Part shown: positions 35,412 to 45,507 of the stretch, one piece after another
How the letters are laid out: every line of letters starts with the position of its first letter
Position numbering within the stretch: the stretch's first letter is position 1
The notes under the pieces: generated by a model
The model's database searches: none
Seen by the model: the letters and a program-made list of their open reading frames with translations, nothing else
What the model was told of the DNA's origin: nothing
Position numbers and translations under genes: made by a program
DNA from: Noviherbaspirillum sp. UKPF54
Lineage (GTDB): Bacteria; Pseudomonadota; Gammaproteobacteria; Burkholderiales; Burkholderiaceae_D
DNA: 64,000 nucleotides
Reading direction: 5' to 3'
NCBI RefSeq assembly: GCF_007874125.1
Contig: NZ_CP040128.1
Coordinates: 4,650,001 to 4,714,000, forward strand

Positions 35412-37283
35412 ATGACTATGAACTTGTTGAAACTGATCGACAGTCCGGCGGACCTGCGTCGGCTCCCGCGCACGCAATTGAAGCCGCTGGCCGACGAATT
35501 GCGCGCATTCCTGCTCGACTCGGTATCCAAGACCGGCGGCCACCTGTCATCCAACCTCGGCACGGTCGAGCTGACGATTGCGCTGCATTACGTATTCAAT
35601 ACGCCGGAAGACCGCATCGTGTGGGACGTTGGTCACCAGACCTATCCGCACAAGATCCTCACCGGCCGGCGCGACCAGATGCATACGCTGCGCCAGCTCA
35701 ACGGCATTTCCGGTTTCCCGCGCCGCGACGAAAGCGAGTACGACACCTTTGGCACGGCGCACTCGTCGACCTCGATTTCGGCCGCGCTCGGCATGGCGCT
35801 CGCCGCCAGGACCAAGCATGAAAACCGGCACGCGATCGCGGTGATCGGCGACGGCGCGATGACCGCCGGCATGGCGTTCGAGGCGCTCAACAATGCCGGC
35901 GTGTATGACGACATCAACCTGCTGGTGATCCTGAACGACAACGACATGTCGATCTCGCCGCCGGTCGGCGCGCTGAACCGCTATCTGGCGCGCCTGATGT
36001 CGGGCCAGTTCTACGCGACCGCGAAGAACGTCGGCAAGTCGGTGCTGCCGGCGCCGATGCTGGAGTTGGCCAAGCGCCTGGAGGAACATGCCAAGGGCAT
36101 GGTGGTGCCGGCGACCATGTTCGAGGAATTCGGCTTCAACTACATTGGCCCGATCGACGGCCACGATCTCGAGTCGCTGATCCCGACCCTGCAAAATCTC
36201 AAGCACCTGAAAGGCCCGCAATTCCTGCACGTGGTCACGAAAAAGGGGCAGGGCTACAAGCTGGCCGAGGCCGACCCGGTGCTGTATCACGGCCCGGGCA
36301 AGTTCAATCCGGCCGAAGGCATCAAGCCGGCAGCCAGCAGCAAGCTCACCTACACCCAGGTGTTCGGCGACTGGCTATGCGACATGGCCGCGCACGACCA
36401 GCGGCTGATCGGCATCACGCCCGCCATGCGCGAAGGCTCGGGCCTGGTGCAGTTCGAACAGCACTTCCCGGACCGCTACTACGACGTCGGCATCGCCGAA
36501 CAGCATGCGGTCACCTTCGCCGCCGGCATGGCATGCGAGGGATTCAAGCCGGTGGTGGCCATTTATTCGACCTTCCTGCAGCGCGCCTACGACCAGCTGA
36601 TCCACGACGTCGCGCTGCAAAACCTCGACGTCACCTTCGCGCTGGACCGTTCCGGCCTGGTCGGCGCGGATGGCGCCACGCATGCGGGCAACTATGACAT
36701 CGCTTTCCTGCGCTGCATCCCGAACATGGTGCTGATGGCGGCTTCCGACGAGAGCGAGTGCCGCAAGATGCTGTCCACCGCTTTCCAGTACAACGGCCCG
36801 GCAGCCGTGCGCTATCCGCGCGGCTCTGGCATCGGCACCGCGGTCGGGAAAGACCTGGACACGCTCCCGCTCGGCAAAGGCGAGATCCGGCGCGAAGGCA
36901 AGCGCATCGCGATCCTGGCATTCGGCACGATGGTCGCGCCAAGCCTTGCCGCCGCCGACGAGCTGAATGCGACGGTGGCCAACATGCGCTTCATCAAGCC
37001 GCTCGATGCCGAGTTGGTCGCGCAGCTCGCGCAGGAGCACGATGCGCTGGTCACGGTGGAAGAGGGGGCCGTCATGGGCGGCGCCGGTTCGGCCGTGGCG
37101 GAGGCGCTGGCCGCCGCCGGCATCGTCAAGCCGACCCTGCACCTGGGCCTGCCGGACAAGTTCATCGACCATGGCGACGCCGCCCAGCTGCTGGCGCAAT
37201 GCGGACTGGACGGCGCCGGCATCGCCGCCGCGATCAGGAAACGATTCGACAAGGGCGAGCCGCGCCTGGTCGTGAACAATTAA
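35412..37283 (+). CDS. dxs: 1-deoxy-D-xylulose-5-phosphate synthase
   Basis: TPP-dependent first enzyme of the MEP pathway; its product also feeds ThiG and pyridoxal synthesis. About 621-623 residues depending on ATG 35412 or 35418. Motifs: [13 protein letters not shown], the TPP-binding [18 protein letters not shown] to [22 protein letters not shown], and the pyrimidine-domain [19 protein letters not shown] with the catalytic Glu. The transketolase C-terminal domain ends in [11 protein letters not shown]. It shares an operon with xseB and ispA. Confidence 0.97.
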   Translation: MTMNLLKLIDSPADLRRLPRTQLKPLADELRAFLLDSVSKTGGHLSSNLGTVELTIALHYVFNTPEDRIVWDVGHQTYPHKILTGRRDQMHTLRQLNGISGFPRRDESEYDTFGTAHSSTSISAALGMALAARTKHENRHAIAVIGDGAMTAGMAFEALNNAGVYDDINLLVILNDNDMSISPPVGALNRYLARLMSGQFYATAKNVGKSVLPAPMLELAKRLEEHAKGMVVPATMFEEFGFNYIGPIDGHDLESLIPTLQNLKHLKGPQFLHVVTKKGQGYKLAEADPVLYHGPGKFNPAEGIKPAASSKLTYTQVFGDWLCDMAAHDQRLIGITPAMREGSGLVQFEQHFPDRYYDVGIAEQHAVTFAAGMACEGFKPVVAIYSTFLQRAYDQLIHDVALQNLDVTFALDRSGLVGADGATHAGNYDIAFLRCIPNMVLMAASDESECRKMLSTAFQYNGPAAVRYPRGSGIGTAVGKDLDTLPLGKGEIRREGKRIAILAFGTMVAPSLAAADELNATVANMRFIKPLDAELVAQLAQEHDALVTVEEGAVMGGAGSAVAEALAAAGIVKPTLHLGLPDKFIDHGDAAQLLAQCGLDGAGIAAAIRKRFDKGEPRLVVNN

Positions 37284-37295
37284 CGCAGCAGCTAG

Positions 37296-37312
37296 GCGGC
37301 GCGATGCGCCGC
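37296..37312 (+). terminator. Hairpin between dxs and folE2
   Basis: GCGGCGC (37296-37302), loop GAT and GCGCCGC (37306-37312) form a perfect 7-bp stem. It is followed by GAAAAA rather than T, and its 3' edge lies nine bases before an in-frame folE2 ATG. It may attenuate or merely punctuate the operon. Confidence 0.4.
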
Positions 37313-37333
37313 GAAAAATGAATGAGTGAAGCA

Positions 37334-38140
37334 ATGAATTCCCCCGACCCGAACCTCCATGCCATTCCCGACGTGCAAAGCACGGTCGACACGCGGCGCC
37401 TGCCGATTGCGCGCGTCGGCGTCAAAGGCGTGCGGTATCCGGTCACGATCAAGACCGGGAACGGTGCGCAGCCGACCGTCGGCACCTGGAACATGTACGT
37501 GCACCTGCCGCAGGATCAGAAGGGCACCCACATGTCGCGCTTCATCGCGCTGTTGGAGGGCAATCGCGCGCCGCTCGACGTAGCCAGGTTCGGCGCGCTG
37601 ATGAGCAAGATGGTCAAGCTGCTCGAAGCGGATGCCGGGCGCATCGAATTGTCCTTCCCGTACTTCATCAACAAGACCGCGCCGGTGTCCGGCGTGGAAA
37701 GCCTGATGGATTACGAAGTCGGCTTGACCGGCGAGGTGAAGAACGGCGAACTGGAGGTGACGCTCAAGGTGCTGGTGCCGGTCACCAGCCTGTGTCCGTG
37801 CTCGAAGAAGATTTCGGCTTACGGCGCGCACAACCAGCGCTCGCACATCACGGTCAGCGCCGTGCTGGACGGCGAGCTGGAGGTCGACGAGCTGATCGCG
37901 AAGATCGAGGAGCAGGCGTCATGCGAACTGTTCGGTTTGCTCAAGCGCCCGGATGAGAAATACGTGACGGAGCGTGCCTACGACAACCCGAAGTTCGTGG
38001 AAGACCTGGTACGCGACGTGGCGGGCATGCTGAACGCGGACCGGCGCATCGTCGCCTACACGCTGGAGGCGGAAAATTTCGAATCGATCCACAACCATTC
38101 GGCCTACGCGCTGATCGAGAACGACAAGCGGGCGAAATAA
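37334..38140 (+). CDS. folE2: GTP cyclohydrolase FolE2 (type IB), copy 1
   Basis: FolE2 converts GTP to dihydroneopterin triphosphate for folate or queuosine precursors, in the metal-flexible alternative to FolE. About 268 residues from ATG 37334; an ATG at 37322 would add four. I prefer 37334 because its [15 protein letters not shown] aligns with the N-terminus of the second copy at 47 kb. Conserved segments are [66 protein letters not shown] and [11 protein letters not shown]. It follows the isoprenoid operon. Confidence 0.94.
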   Translation: MNSPDPNLHAIPDVQSTVDTRRLPIARVGVKGVRYPVTIKTGNGAQPTVGTWNMYVHLPQDQKGTHMSRFIALLEGNRAPLDVARFGALMSKMVKLLEADAGRIELSFPYFINKTAPVSGVESLMDYEVGLTGEVKNGELEVTLKVLVPVTSLCPCSKKISAYGAHNQRSHITVSAVLDGELEVDELIAKIEEQASCELFGLLKRPDEKYVTERAYDNPKFVEDLVRDVAGMLNADRRIVAYTLEAENFESIHNHSAYALIENDKRAK

Positions 38141-38194
38141 GCGTTCCTCCTTCCGCATGCGCAGCGAAGGCAGAGTTTCTCGAAGCGGGGGAGT

Positions 38195-38224
38195 AAAAAA
38201 GCGGCGCACCGGCGCCGCTTTTTT
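38195..38224. terminator. Bidirectional intrinsic terminator
   Basis: A run of A, then GCGGCGC (38201-38207), loop ACCG, GCGCCGC (38212-38218) and six T (38219-38224). It separates folE2 from the convergent adenosyltransferase gene. Confidence 0.9.
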
Positions 38225-38227
38225 CGT

Positions 38228-38785
38228 TTACACGTCGCGCTTGCGGTCCTTTTCCCACAGCACGTCGCTGCCGCCGGCAAAGCGGTTCAGCACGCGCGAC
38301 AGCACGAACAGCAGGTCCGACAGGCGGTTCATGTAGCGGCGCGGATTGTCGTTGATCTTCTCGCTGTTGCCAAGGCTGACGATGGCGCGCTCGCCGCGCC
38401 GGCAGATGGTGCGGCAAACATGCGCCAGCGCCGCCGCGCGCGAGCCGGCGGGCAGGATGAAATCCTTCAGCGGCGGCAGGTCGGCATTGTATTTTTCCAG
38501 CAGCTTATCCAGCCGCCCGACATGTTCGTCGGTGATCAGCGTATAGCCCGGGATGCACAGCTCGCCGCCCAGATCGAACAGGTCGTGCTGGATCGAGATC
38601 AGCTCCTCGCGCAGCGCGGCGGGCAGCTCCTCGCACAGCAGCAGGCCGATATGCGAGTTCAATTCATCCACATCACCCATGGCATGCACGCGCAGGCTGT
38701 CTTTGCCGACGCGGCTGCCGTCGCCCAGGCCGGTGGTGCCGTTGTCGCCGGTGCGCGTCGCGATTTTGGAAAGTCGATTGCCCAT
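38228..38785 (-). CDS. Cob(I)alamin adenosyltransferase, PduO type
   Basis: The 185-residue protein adenosylates cob(I)alamin to coenzyme B12. It has the PduO N-terminal ATP loop (TRTGDNGTTGLGDGSRV, about residues 9-25), MGDVDELNSHIG, the RTICRRGERAIVSL helix and the C-terminal LNRLSDLLFVLSRVLNR. No cobalamin biosynthesis or B12-dependent enzyme genes are nearby. Its start lies 129 bases from the divergent FAD oxidase gene. Confidence 0.92.
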   Translation of the reverse strand: MGNRLSKIATRTGDNGTTGLGDGSRVGKDSLRVHAMGDVDELNSHIGLLLCEELPAALREELISIQHDLFDLGGELCIPGYTLITDEHVGRLDKLLEKYNADLPPLKDFILPAGSRAAALAHVCRTICRRGERAIVSLGNSEKINDNPRRYMNRLSDLLFVLSRVLNRFAGGSDVLWEKDRKRDV

Positions 38786-38914
38786 GATTGTCGAAAACGA
38801 GGATCGGAAAGGCTTGAGGATACGTCAAAAACGGCCGCGTGCGCTGTCGTCCAGGCGTCAATGTGCGGGGCGACCTTCGGGAGTAAAATCGATGCAGCTC
38901 ACAAGGAGGCGAAC

Positions 38915-40324
38915 ATGAATCATCCCGCTCAGTCCGCCGCGCTCAGGCGTCCGGTGCCACAAGCGCTGCTGGACGCGCTTGCGGCGCTGTTCGACGACCG
39001 CTTTTCCACCGCGCCGGCGATGCGGGAGCACCATGGGCGCGACGAATCCTCCTATGATCCGATGCCGCCCGATGCCGTGGTGTTCGCCCAGAGCACCGAG
39101 GAGGTGGCGCAGGCCGTCCGACTGTGCGCCAGCTACGACGTGCCGATCATTCCCTACGGCGCCGGCACCTCGCTCGAAGGCCATGTGCTCGCGCTGTCAG
39201 GCGGCGTCACCATCGACCTGTCGCAGATGAACCAGGTGCTGGCGGTGCAGGCGGAAGACCTGACGGCGACGGTGCAGGCCGGCGTGACGCGCAAGCAGCT
39301 GAACCAGGAAATCAGGGAGACCGGCCTGTTCTTCCCGATCGACCCGGGCGCCGACGCCTCGCTGGGCGGCATGGCCGCCACGCGCGCCTCGGGCACCAAT
39401 GCGGTGCGCTACGGCACCATGCGCGAGAACACGCTGGCGCTGACCGTCGTGACCGCCGACGGGCGCATCGTCAAGACCGGCACGCGCGCCAAGAAATCCT
39501 CTGCCGGCTATGACCTGACGCGCATCTTCGTCGGCAGCGAAGGCACGCTCGGCATCATCACCGAAGTCACGGTGCGCCTCTACCCGCAGCCGGAAGCGGT
39601 GTCGGCCGCGGTCTGCTCCTTCCCCGGCACGGCCGAAGCGGTCAACGCCGTCATCGCCACCATCCAGCTGGGCGTGCCGGTGGCACGCGTCGAATTCCTC
39701 GACGAGAACGGCGTGCGCGCGATCAACGCCTACGACAAGATGCATTTGCCGGTGCAGTCGCTGCTGCTGTTCGAATTCCACGGCAGCGCAGCCGGCGTGC
39801 AGGAACAGGCGCAGCTGGTGCAGCAGATCGCGGCGGAGCACAACGCGGCCGGCTTCGAGTGGGCGACGAAACCCGAGGAGCGTTCGCGCCTGTGGTCGGC
39901 GCGCCACAATGCCTATTTCGCCATGCTGCAGATGCGGCCCGGCGGACGCGCCATCACCACCGATTGCTGCGTGCCGATTTCGCGCCTGGCCGAATGCATT
40001 CTCGATACCAAGGCCGATTGTGAAAAAAATGACATGATTTATTCGATCATCGGCCATGTCGGCGACGGCAATTTCCATGTGCTGATGATGATCGATCCGC
40101 ACGATCCGGACGATGTGGCGAAAGCCGACGGCGTGAATGCGCGCATGGTCGCGCGCGCCTTGTCGATGGACGGCACCTGCACCGGCGAGCATGGGGTGGG
40201 GCTGCACAAGATGGATTTCCTGCTGCAGGAGCATGGCGTCGATGCGATTGAGACAATGCGCGTGCTGAAGCACGCATTTGATCCCAAGAACATTATGAAC
40301 CCCGGTAAAATTCTCACCTGGTAA
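38915..40324 (+). CDS. FAD-linked D-2-hydroxyacid oxidase/dehydrogenase (D-lactate dehydrogenase-like)
   Basis: From ATG 38915, behind a textbook AAGGAGG ribosome-binding site, the product is 469 residues. The VAO-type FAD domain shows YGAGTSLEGHV, PGADASLGGMAATRASGTNAVRYG and VGSEGTLGIITEVTVRLYP. The C-terminal FAD-oxidase domain has GHVGDGNFHV and GEHGVGLHK, metal and substrate ligands of the GlcD/D-lactate dehydrogenase group. It resembles cytochrome-linked D-lactate dehydrogenases of Burkholderiales most, but GlcD-like use of glycolate is possible. A LysR gene and glcDEF follow on the same strand. Confidence 0.85.
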   Translation: MNHPAQSAALRRPVPQALLDALAALFDDRFSTAPAMREHHGRDESSYDPMPPDAVVFAQSTEEVAQAVRLCASYDVPIIPYGAGTSLEGHVLALSGGVTIDLSQMNQVLAVQAEDLTATVQAGVTRKQLNQEIRETGLFFPIDPGADASLGGMAATRASGTNAVRYGTMRENTLALTVVTADGRIVKTGTRAKKSSAGYDLTRIFVGSEGTLGIITEVTVRLYPQPEAVSAAVCSFPGTAEAVNAVIATIQLGVPVARVEFLDENGVRAINAYDKMHLPVQSLLLFEFHGSAAGVQEQAQLVQQIAAEHNAAGFEWATKPEERSRLWSARHNAYFAMLQMRPGGRAITTDCCVPISRLAECILDTKADCEKNDMIYSIIGHVGDGNFHVLMMIDPHDPDDVAKADGVNARMVARALSMDGTCTGEHGVGLHKMDFLLQEHGVDAIETMRVLKHAFDPKNIMNPGKILTW

Positions 40325-40401
40325 AGAATTTGCCCGCATACCCCGCCTGCCGCGGTCCAGGGTAGATTCCGGCCTCTCTCAGAGTGAAGGAACTCCTCCC
40401 C

Positions 40402-41292
40402 ATGGCTACACGCCTGCCTCCGGTCCATGCCCTGTCCGCTTTCGAAGCGGCGGCGCGCCTTGGTTCTTTCGCGGTTGCCGCCGACGAGCTGTGCATTACG
40501 CCGTCGGCACTGTCGCACCGCATTCGCCTGCTGGAGGACTTCGTCGGCGAGCGCCTGTTCCTGCGCGATGGCCGCACTGTCACCCTGTCGGAATTCGGGC
40601 GGCGCTATCTGGACGTGGTGCGTGCCGCCTTGCGCACGCTGACCGATTTTCCGCTGCCGCACCGCAGCGCGCCGGCCCAGCCGCGCATCAAGATCACCGT
40701 CACGCCGACCTTCGCGCGCTGCCTGCTGGTGCCGCGCCTGGCGGAATTCTCCGCGCAGCATCCGGACATCGTGATCGAGCTGTTCCTGTCTGTGCCGCTG
40801 TACGATCTGGCGTTGTCGGAAAGCGACGTTGAGGTGCGCTTCGGCGCCGGCAAGTACCCGGATATCGTGACCGAAAAGCTGTACGAGGAGCCGACGTTCG
40901 CGGTGGCCAGTCCGGCCTACCTTGACAAGATCGGCGGCCTGAAAACGCCGGCCGACCTGAAGAAGGCTACCCTGCTGCGCTCCGCGCTGGAGCCGTGGCA
41001 GCCGTGGTTCGCCGTGGCCGGGCTCGATTGGCCGGAGCCGTCGACCGCGTTGCGCGTGGACGATCTGGGTCTGCTGCTGGAAGCGGTCAGGCATGGCCAC
41101 GGCGTGGGACTCACGCGCAAGCATTTTGTGCAAGACCTGATGGCCGCGGGCGACATCGTGCACCTGTTTCCGGAAGTGCAACTGAAGACGCCGCCGCACG
41201 CGTATTACATCGTGTACGAGCAGGGGGCGCGCGACCGGCCCGAAGTGGCGGTCTTCATCGACTGGATGCTCACGACCTTCGGCGGCCTGTAA
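40402..41292 (+). CDS. LysR-family transcriptional regulator (GcvA-like)
   Basis: About 296 residues from ATG 40402 (AAGGA ten bases upstream); a GTG at 40384 would add six. The N-terminal helix-turn-helix LPPVHALSAFEAAARLGSF...CITPSALSHRIRLLEDFVG is of the GcvA subgroup. The C-terminal domain is a standard LysR effector domain. It sits between the FAD oxidase and glcDEF in the same orientation and may control one or both, for example in response to glycolate or lactate; that is positional inference. Confidence 0.9.
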   Translation: MATRLPPVHALSAFEAAARLGSFAVAADELCITPSALSHRIRLLEDFVGERLFLRDGRTVTLSEFGRRYLDVVRAALRTLTDFPLPHRSAPAQPRIKITVTPTFARCLLVPRLAEFSAQHPDIVIELFLSVPLYDLALSESDVEVRFGAGKYPDIVTEKLYEEPTFAVASPAYLDKIGGLKTPADLKKATLLRSALEPWQPWFAVAGLDWPEPSTALRVDDLGLLLEAVRHGHGVGLTRKHFVQDLMAAGDIVHLFPEVQLKTPPHAYYIVYEQGARDRPEVAVFIDWMLTTFGGL

Positions 41293-41468
41293 CGCCGTAT
41301 CCAGCTTCATGGCGCCTCGCTCCGGCAGGGAAGCGGCCAGCTCCCAAGGCGCGTGAAAATATTTCAAGCAACCGGGGAATGTTTTTCAGCCCGCCGTGGC
41401 TGCACGATCGCCCCGCTGGCGCGCGTTTTCGCTACACTCATCCCCTACCGCACAAGCAGGAAGCAGAA

Positions 41469-42956
41469 ATGAATGCTCCATCGAAACTCACATTCACCGT
41501 CGAGCGGCAGCGCGAAGTCGTTGCCGCGTTGCGGGCGGTGCTGCCCGACTATTGCATCTTGTATAACGAGGAAGACACGCGGCCGTACGAGTGCGACGGG
41601 CTGGCGGCCTACCGGCAGCTGCCGATGGTCGTGGTGCTGCCCGAAACCGAGGCGCAGGTCATCGCCATCCTCAATACCTGCCGAGCACTGAAAGCGCCGA
41701 TCGTGCCGCGCGGCGCGGGCACCGGCCTGTCCGGCGGCGCGATGCCGATCGCCGACGGCGTGGTGCTGTCGACGGCGAAGTTCAACAAGCTCGTCAAGCT
41801 CGATCCCTATTCCCGTACCGCGGTGGTGCAGCCGGGCGTGCGCAACCTCGCGATCTCGGACGCGGCCGCGCCGCACGGCCTGTACTACGCGCCCGATCCG
41901 TCGTCGCAGATCGCCTGCACCATCGGCGGCAACGTCGCCGAAAACTCCGGCGGCGTGCACTGCCTGAAGTACGGCCTGACCGTGCACAACGTGCTGCGCG
42001 TGCGCATGGTGACCATCGACGGCGAGATCGTCGAGCTCGGCGGCGGCGCACTCGACGCCCCCGGCCTCGACTTGCTGGCCGTGTTCATCGGCTCCGAGGG
42101 CATGCTCGGCGTGGTGACCGAGGTGACGGTCAAGCTGGTGCCCAAGCCGCAGCAGGCGCGCGTGATCATGGCGTCGTTCGATTCGGTGGTGACCGGCGGC
42201 GACGCGGTCGCCAACGTGATTGCAGCGGGCATCATCCCGGCCGGCCTTGAAATGATGGACAAGACCTCGTCGCGCATGGTCGAGCCGTTCGTGAAGGCCG
42301 GCTACGACACCGACGCCGAAGCGATCCTGCTGTGCGAATCGGACGGCCTGCCGGAAGAGGTCGAAGAAGAAATCGCGCGCATGAGCGCCGTGCTCAAATC
42401 GTCCGGCGCGACCGCCATCGCGGTGTCGCAAAACGAGGCGGAACGCCTGAAATTCTGGTCCGGCCGCAAGAATGCCTTCCCGGCGGCGGGACGCATTTCG
42501 CCCGACTACTACTGCATGGACGGCACCATCCCGCGCAAGCGCCTGGCCGACGTGCTCATTCGTATCACCGAAATGGAAGGCAAGTACGGCTTGCGCTGCG
42601 CGAACGTGTTCCACGCCGGCGACGGCAACCTGCATCCGCTGATCCTGTTCGATGCGAACAAGGAGGGCGAATTCGAGCGCGCCGAAGCGTTCGGCGCCGA
42701 AATCCTGGCGCTGTGCGTGGAAGTCGGCGGCACCATCACCGGCGAGCACGGCGTGGGCATCGAGAAAATCAATTCGATGTGCGTGCAGTTTTCGCCGAAG
42801 GAAATCGAGGCGTTTTTCGCGGTCAAGCGCGCCTTCGATACCGCCTTCCTGCTCAATCCGGACAAGGCGATCCCGACGCTCAACCGCTGCGCCGAAAACG
42901 GCAAGATGCTCGTCAAGGGCGGGCAGACGAAGTTTGCGCATCTGCCGCGCTTCTGA
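41469..42956 (+). CDS. glcD: Glycolate oxidase subunit GlcD
   Basis: FAD subunit of the three-part glycolate oxidase, which converts glycolate to glyoxylate and passes electrons to the respiratory chain. From ATG 41469 it is 495 residues. The PP-loop-like PRGAGTGLSGGAMP, CTIGGNVAENSGGVHCLKYG and GSEGMLGVVTEVTVKLVP bind FAD. FHAGDGNLHPLILFD and GTITGEHGVGIEK are the C-terminal ligands. glcE starts 11 bases downstream. Confidence 0.95.
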   Translation: MNAPSKLTFTVERQREVVAALRAVLPDYCILYNEEDTRPYECDGLAAYRQLPMVVVLPETEAQVIAILNTCRALKAPIVPRGAGTGLSGGAMPIADGVVLSTAKFNKLVKLDPYSRTAVVQPGVRNLAISDAAAPHGLYYAPDPSSQIACTIGGNVAENSGGVHCLKYGLTVHNVLRVRMVTIDGEIVELGGGALDAPGLDLLAVFIGSEGMLGVVTEVTVKLVPKPQQARVIMASFDSVVTGGDAVANVIAAGIIPAGLEMMDKTSSRMVEPFVKAGYDTDAEAILLCESDGLPEEVEEEIARMSAVLKSSGATAIAVSQNEAERLKFWSGRKNAFPAAGRISPDYYCMDGTIPRKRLADVLIRITEMEGKYGLRCANVFHAGDGNLHPLILFDANKEGEFERAEAFGAEILALCVEVGGTITGEHGVGIEKINSMCVQFSPKEIEAFFAVKRAFDTAFLLNPDKAIPTLNRCAENGKMLVKGGQTKFAHLPRF

Positions 42957-42967
42957 GAAGGATTTGC

Positions 42968-44029
42968 ATGGAACAGGTATTACAAGGATTCAAGGCGCGC
43001 ATCGCCGATGCGGCCGCGAGCAAGACCGCGCTGCGTATCCGCGGCGGCGGCGGCAAGGACTGGTACGGGCAGGCGCTGCAGGGAGACGTGTTCGATACGC
43101 GCGCCTATCGCGGCATCATCGCCTACGATCCGACGGAGCTGGTGATTACCGCGCGCTGCGGCACGCCCTTGGCGGAAATCGAGGCCGCGCTCGCCGAGCG
43201 CAACCAGATGCTGGCCTTCGAGCCGCCGCAGTTCGGACCGGAGTCGACCATCGGCGGCGTGGTGGCCAGCGGCATGTCCGGCCCTCGCCGGCAGGCGGTG
43301 GGCGCGGCGCGTGACTTCGTGCTGGGCGTGGCGCTCATGGACGGCAAGGCCGAGGTGCTGCGTTTCGGCGGGCAGGTGATGAAGAATGTCGCCGGCTACG
43401 ACGTGTCGCGCATGCTGGCCGGCTCGCTCGGTACGCTCGGGCTGATCCTGGACGTGTCGCTGAAGGTGTTGCCCAAGCCGTTCTTCGAAGCCACGCTGCG
43501 CCTGCCGATGGGCGAGGCGCAGGCGATCGAACAGCTGAACCGCTGGGGCGGCCAGCCGCTACCGATTTCGGCCAGCGCCTGGCATGACGGCGTGCTGGCG
43601 CTGCGCCTGTCCGGGGCGGAAGCGGCGGTGAAGGCGGCGGTGCAAAAGATCGGCGGCGAGCAGGTGGCCGATGCGGCGCCGTTGTGGGCGGCATTGCGCG
43701 ACCAGACCGACGCGTTTTTTGCCGACGATGGTGCCGGCGTGTGGCGCCTGTCGCTGCCGTCGACCGCGGCGCCGATCGGCCTGCGCGGCGAGCAACTGAT
43801 CGAATGGGGCGGCGCGCAGCGCTGGCTCAAGACCGAGGCCGATGCGGTCAGCGTGCGCCGCGCGGCGCAACAGGCCGGCGGCCATGCGACGCTGTATCGC
43901 GGCGGCGACAAGAGCGCGGGGGTGTTTCATCCGCTCGCGCCGGCCATCGCCGCCATTCATCGCAACCTGAAAAACGCTTTCGATCCGTCCGGCATCTTCA
44001 ATCGCGGACGGATGTATAACGAGTTCTGA
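42968..44029 (+). CDS. glcE: Glycolate oxidase subunit GlcE
   Basis: The 353-residue FAD-binding subunit shows the shortened VAO domain without the metal-ligand C-terminus: LRIRGGGGKDWYG, STIGGVVASGMSGPRRQAVGAARD, FGGQVMKNVAGYDVSR and AGSLGTLGLILDVSLKVLP. It ends in FDPSGIFNRGRMYNEF, as usual for GlcE. It is cotranscribed with glcD and glcF. Confidence 0.94.
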   Translation: MEQVLQGFKARIADAAASKTALRIRGGGGKDWYGQALQGDVFDTRAYRGIIAYDPTELVITARCGTPLAEIEAALAERNQMLAFEPPQFGPESTIGGVVASGMSGPRRQAVGAARDFVLGVALMDGKAEVLRFGGQVMKNVAGYDVSRMLAGSLGTLGLILDVSLKVLPKPFFEATLRLPMGEAQAIEQLNRWGGQPLPISASAWHDGVLALRLSGAEAAVKAAVQKIGGEQVADAAPLWAALRDQTDAFFADDGAGVWRLSLPSTAAPIGLRGEQLIEWGGAQRWLKTEADAVSVRRAAQQAGGHATLYRGGDKSAGVFHPLAPAIAAIHRNLKNAFDPSGIFNRGRMYNEF

Positions 44030-44042
44030 ACGAATTCCGAGC

Positions 44043-45275
44043 ATGCAAACCAATCTCGCTGATTTCATCAAGCATACCCGCGCCGGCGAGGAAGCCGACG
44101 CGATTCTGCGCAAGTGCGTGCACTGCGGCTTTTGCACCGCGACTTGCCCGACCTATCAATTGCTGGGCGACGAGCTGGACGGCCCGCGCGGACGCATCTA
44201 CCTGATCAAGCAAGTCCTCGAAGGCAAGCCGGCCACCGAAAAGACGCTGGCGCACCTGGACCGCTGCCTGACCTGCCGTAATTGCGAATCGACCTGTCCG
44301 TCCGGCGTGCAGTATGGCCGCCTGGTCGACATCGGCCGCAAGATTGTCGAGGAACAGGTGTCGCGTCCGCTGTCGCAGCGCATCGTGCGCATCGCGCTGA
44401 AGGAAGCCTTGCCGCGCAAATGGCTGTTTACGCCGGCGATGAAGACCGGGCAGCTGATGCGCCCGCTCTTGCCCAAGGCCTTGCGCAACAAGGTGCCGGC
44501 CAAACAGCATGCCGGCGCGTGGCCGACGACGCAGCATGCGCGCAAGATGCTGCTGCTTGACGGCTGCGTGCAGCCGGCGATGGCGCCCAACATCAACGCC
44601 GCCACCGCGCGCGTGCTCGACGCGCTCGGCGTGCAGCTCGTCATCGCGGCCAAGGCCGGCTGCTGCGGCGCGATCCGCTATCACATGAACGACCAGGACG
44701 GCGGTCTTGACGACATGCGGCGCAATGTCGAAGCCTGGTGGCCTTACGTCGAGGCCGGCGTGGAAGCGATCGTGATGACCGCTTCCGGCTGCGGCGTGAC
44801 CGTCAAGGAATACGGGCATCTGCTCGCGCACGATCCTGCATATGCCGAGCGGGCCAGGCGCATCTCGGAACTGACGAAAGACTTGAGCGAAATCCTGCCG
44901 GCGTTCGAGGCGCAGCTGCAAACGAAGCTGGCCGGGAAGATCAAGCAGCGCGTGGCCTATCATCCGCCGTGCACGCTGCAGCACGGGCAGCAGATTCGCG
45001 GCAAGGTGGAAGGCGTGCTGCGTGCGGTCGGCGTCGACGTGCAGCTGTGCGCCGACAGCCATCTGTGTTGCGGCTCGGCCGGCACCTATTCGGTGCTGCA
45101 GCCGGAACTGTCCTACCAGCTGCGCGACCGGAAGCTGACCAATCTGCAGGCCACGCAGGCCGAAACGATCGTGTCGGCCAACATCGGCTGCATCACGCAT
45201 CTGCAGTCGGGTACGGACATGCCGGTGCAGCACTGGATCGAGCTGGTGGACCGCGCCTTGACGGGGGCATCTTGA
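44043..45275 (+). CDS. glcF: Glycolate oxidase iron-sulfur subunit GlcF
   Basis: The 410-residue protein carries two 4Fe-4S ferredoxin motifs: CVHCGFCTATC (Cys25, 28, 31, 35) and CLTCRNCESTC (Cys75, 78, 81, 85). Two CCG-type Cys-rich domains follow (AGCCGAI and HLCCGSAGTY), as in heterodisulfide-reductase-like electron carriers. It ferries electrons from GlcD/GlcE to the quinone pool. Last gene of the glcDEF operon. Confidence 0.95.
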   Translation: MQTNLADFIKHTRAGEEADAILRKCVHCGFCTATCPTYQLLGDELDGPRGRIYLIKQVLEGKPATEKTLAHLDRCLTCRNCESTCPSGVQYGRLVDIGRKIVEEQVSRPLSQRIVRIALKEALPRKWLFTPAMKTGQLMRPLLPKALRNKVPAKQHAGAWPTTQHARKMLLLDGCVQPAMAPNINAATARVLDALGVQLVIAAKAGCCGAIRYHMNDQDGGLDDMRRNVEAWWPYVEAGVEAIVMTASGCGVTVKEYGHLLAHDPAYAERARRISELTKDLSEILPAFEAQLQTKLAGKIKQRVAYHPPCTLQHGQQIRGKVEGVLRAVGVDVQLCADSHLCCGSAGTYSVLQPELSYQLRDRKLTNLQATQAETIVSANIGCITHLQSGTDMPVQHWIELVDRALTGAS

Positions 45276-45324
45276 GCGCCACATTTTCATTCGTAATATG
45301 AATGTCTGATATCCGGATCGTCAA

Positions 45325-45354
45325 TTGGATTAATAACTGGTGCGTTTCTATACT
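45325..45354 (+). promoter_or_regulatory. Sigma-70-type promoter for a small membrane ORF
   Basis: TTGGAT (45325-45330) and TATACT (45349-45354) are 18 bases apart. A start near 45361 gives a 30-base leader to the ATG at 45391, with AAGGAAA at 45379-45385 as ribosome-binding site. Confidence 0.5.
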
Positions 45355-45390
45355 GCCTTCAGGCAAGTCAGTCATGGAAAGGAAAGCATC

Positions 45391-45498
45391 ATGTTATTCG
45401 TCCCCGTTGTTGTTGTCTCATCGCTGGTTGTGTTGGTCGTCGTTGAAGCCTATACGTTCGGCCTGTTGAAGGGAAAGGCGCGTCCGCACGCGAAATAG
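45391..45498 (+). CDS. Putative 35-residue single-span membrane peptide
   Basis: This small frame is easily missed. ATG 45391 to TAG 45498 encodes MLFVPVVVVSSLVVLVVVEA, then YTFGLLKGKARPHAK: one Val-rich hydrophobic helix of about 20 residues followed by a positively charged tail, which should face the cytoplasm. A ribosome-binding site (AAGGAAA) and a promoter are in place. No similarity to a known small membrane protein comes to mind. It is flanked by glcF (115 bases upstream) and a structured element downstream. Confidence 0.5.
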   Translation: MLFVPVVVVSSLVVLVVVEAYTFGLLKGKARPHAK

Positions 45499-45507
45499 CC
45501 GGCAAGG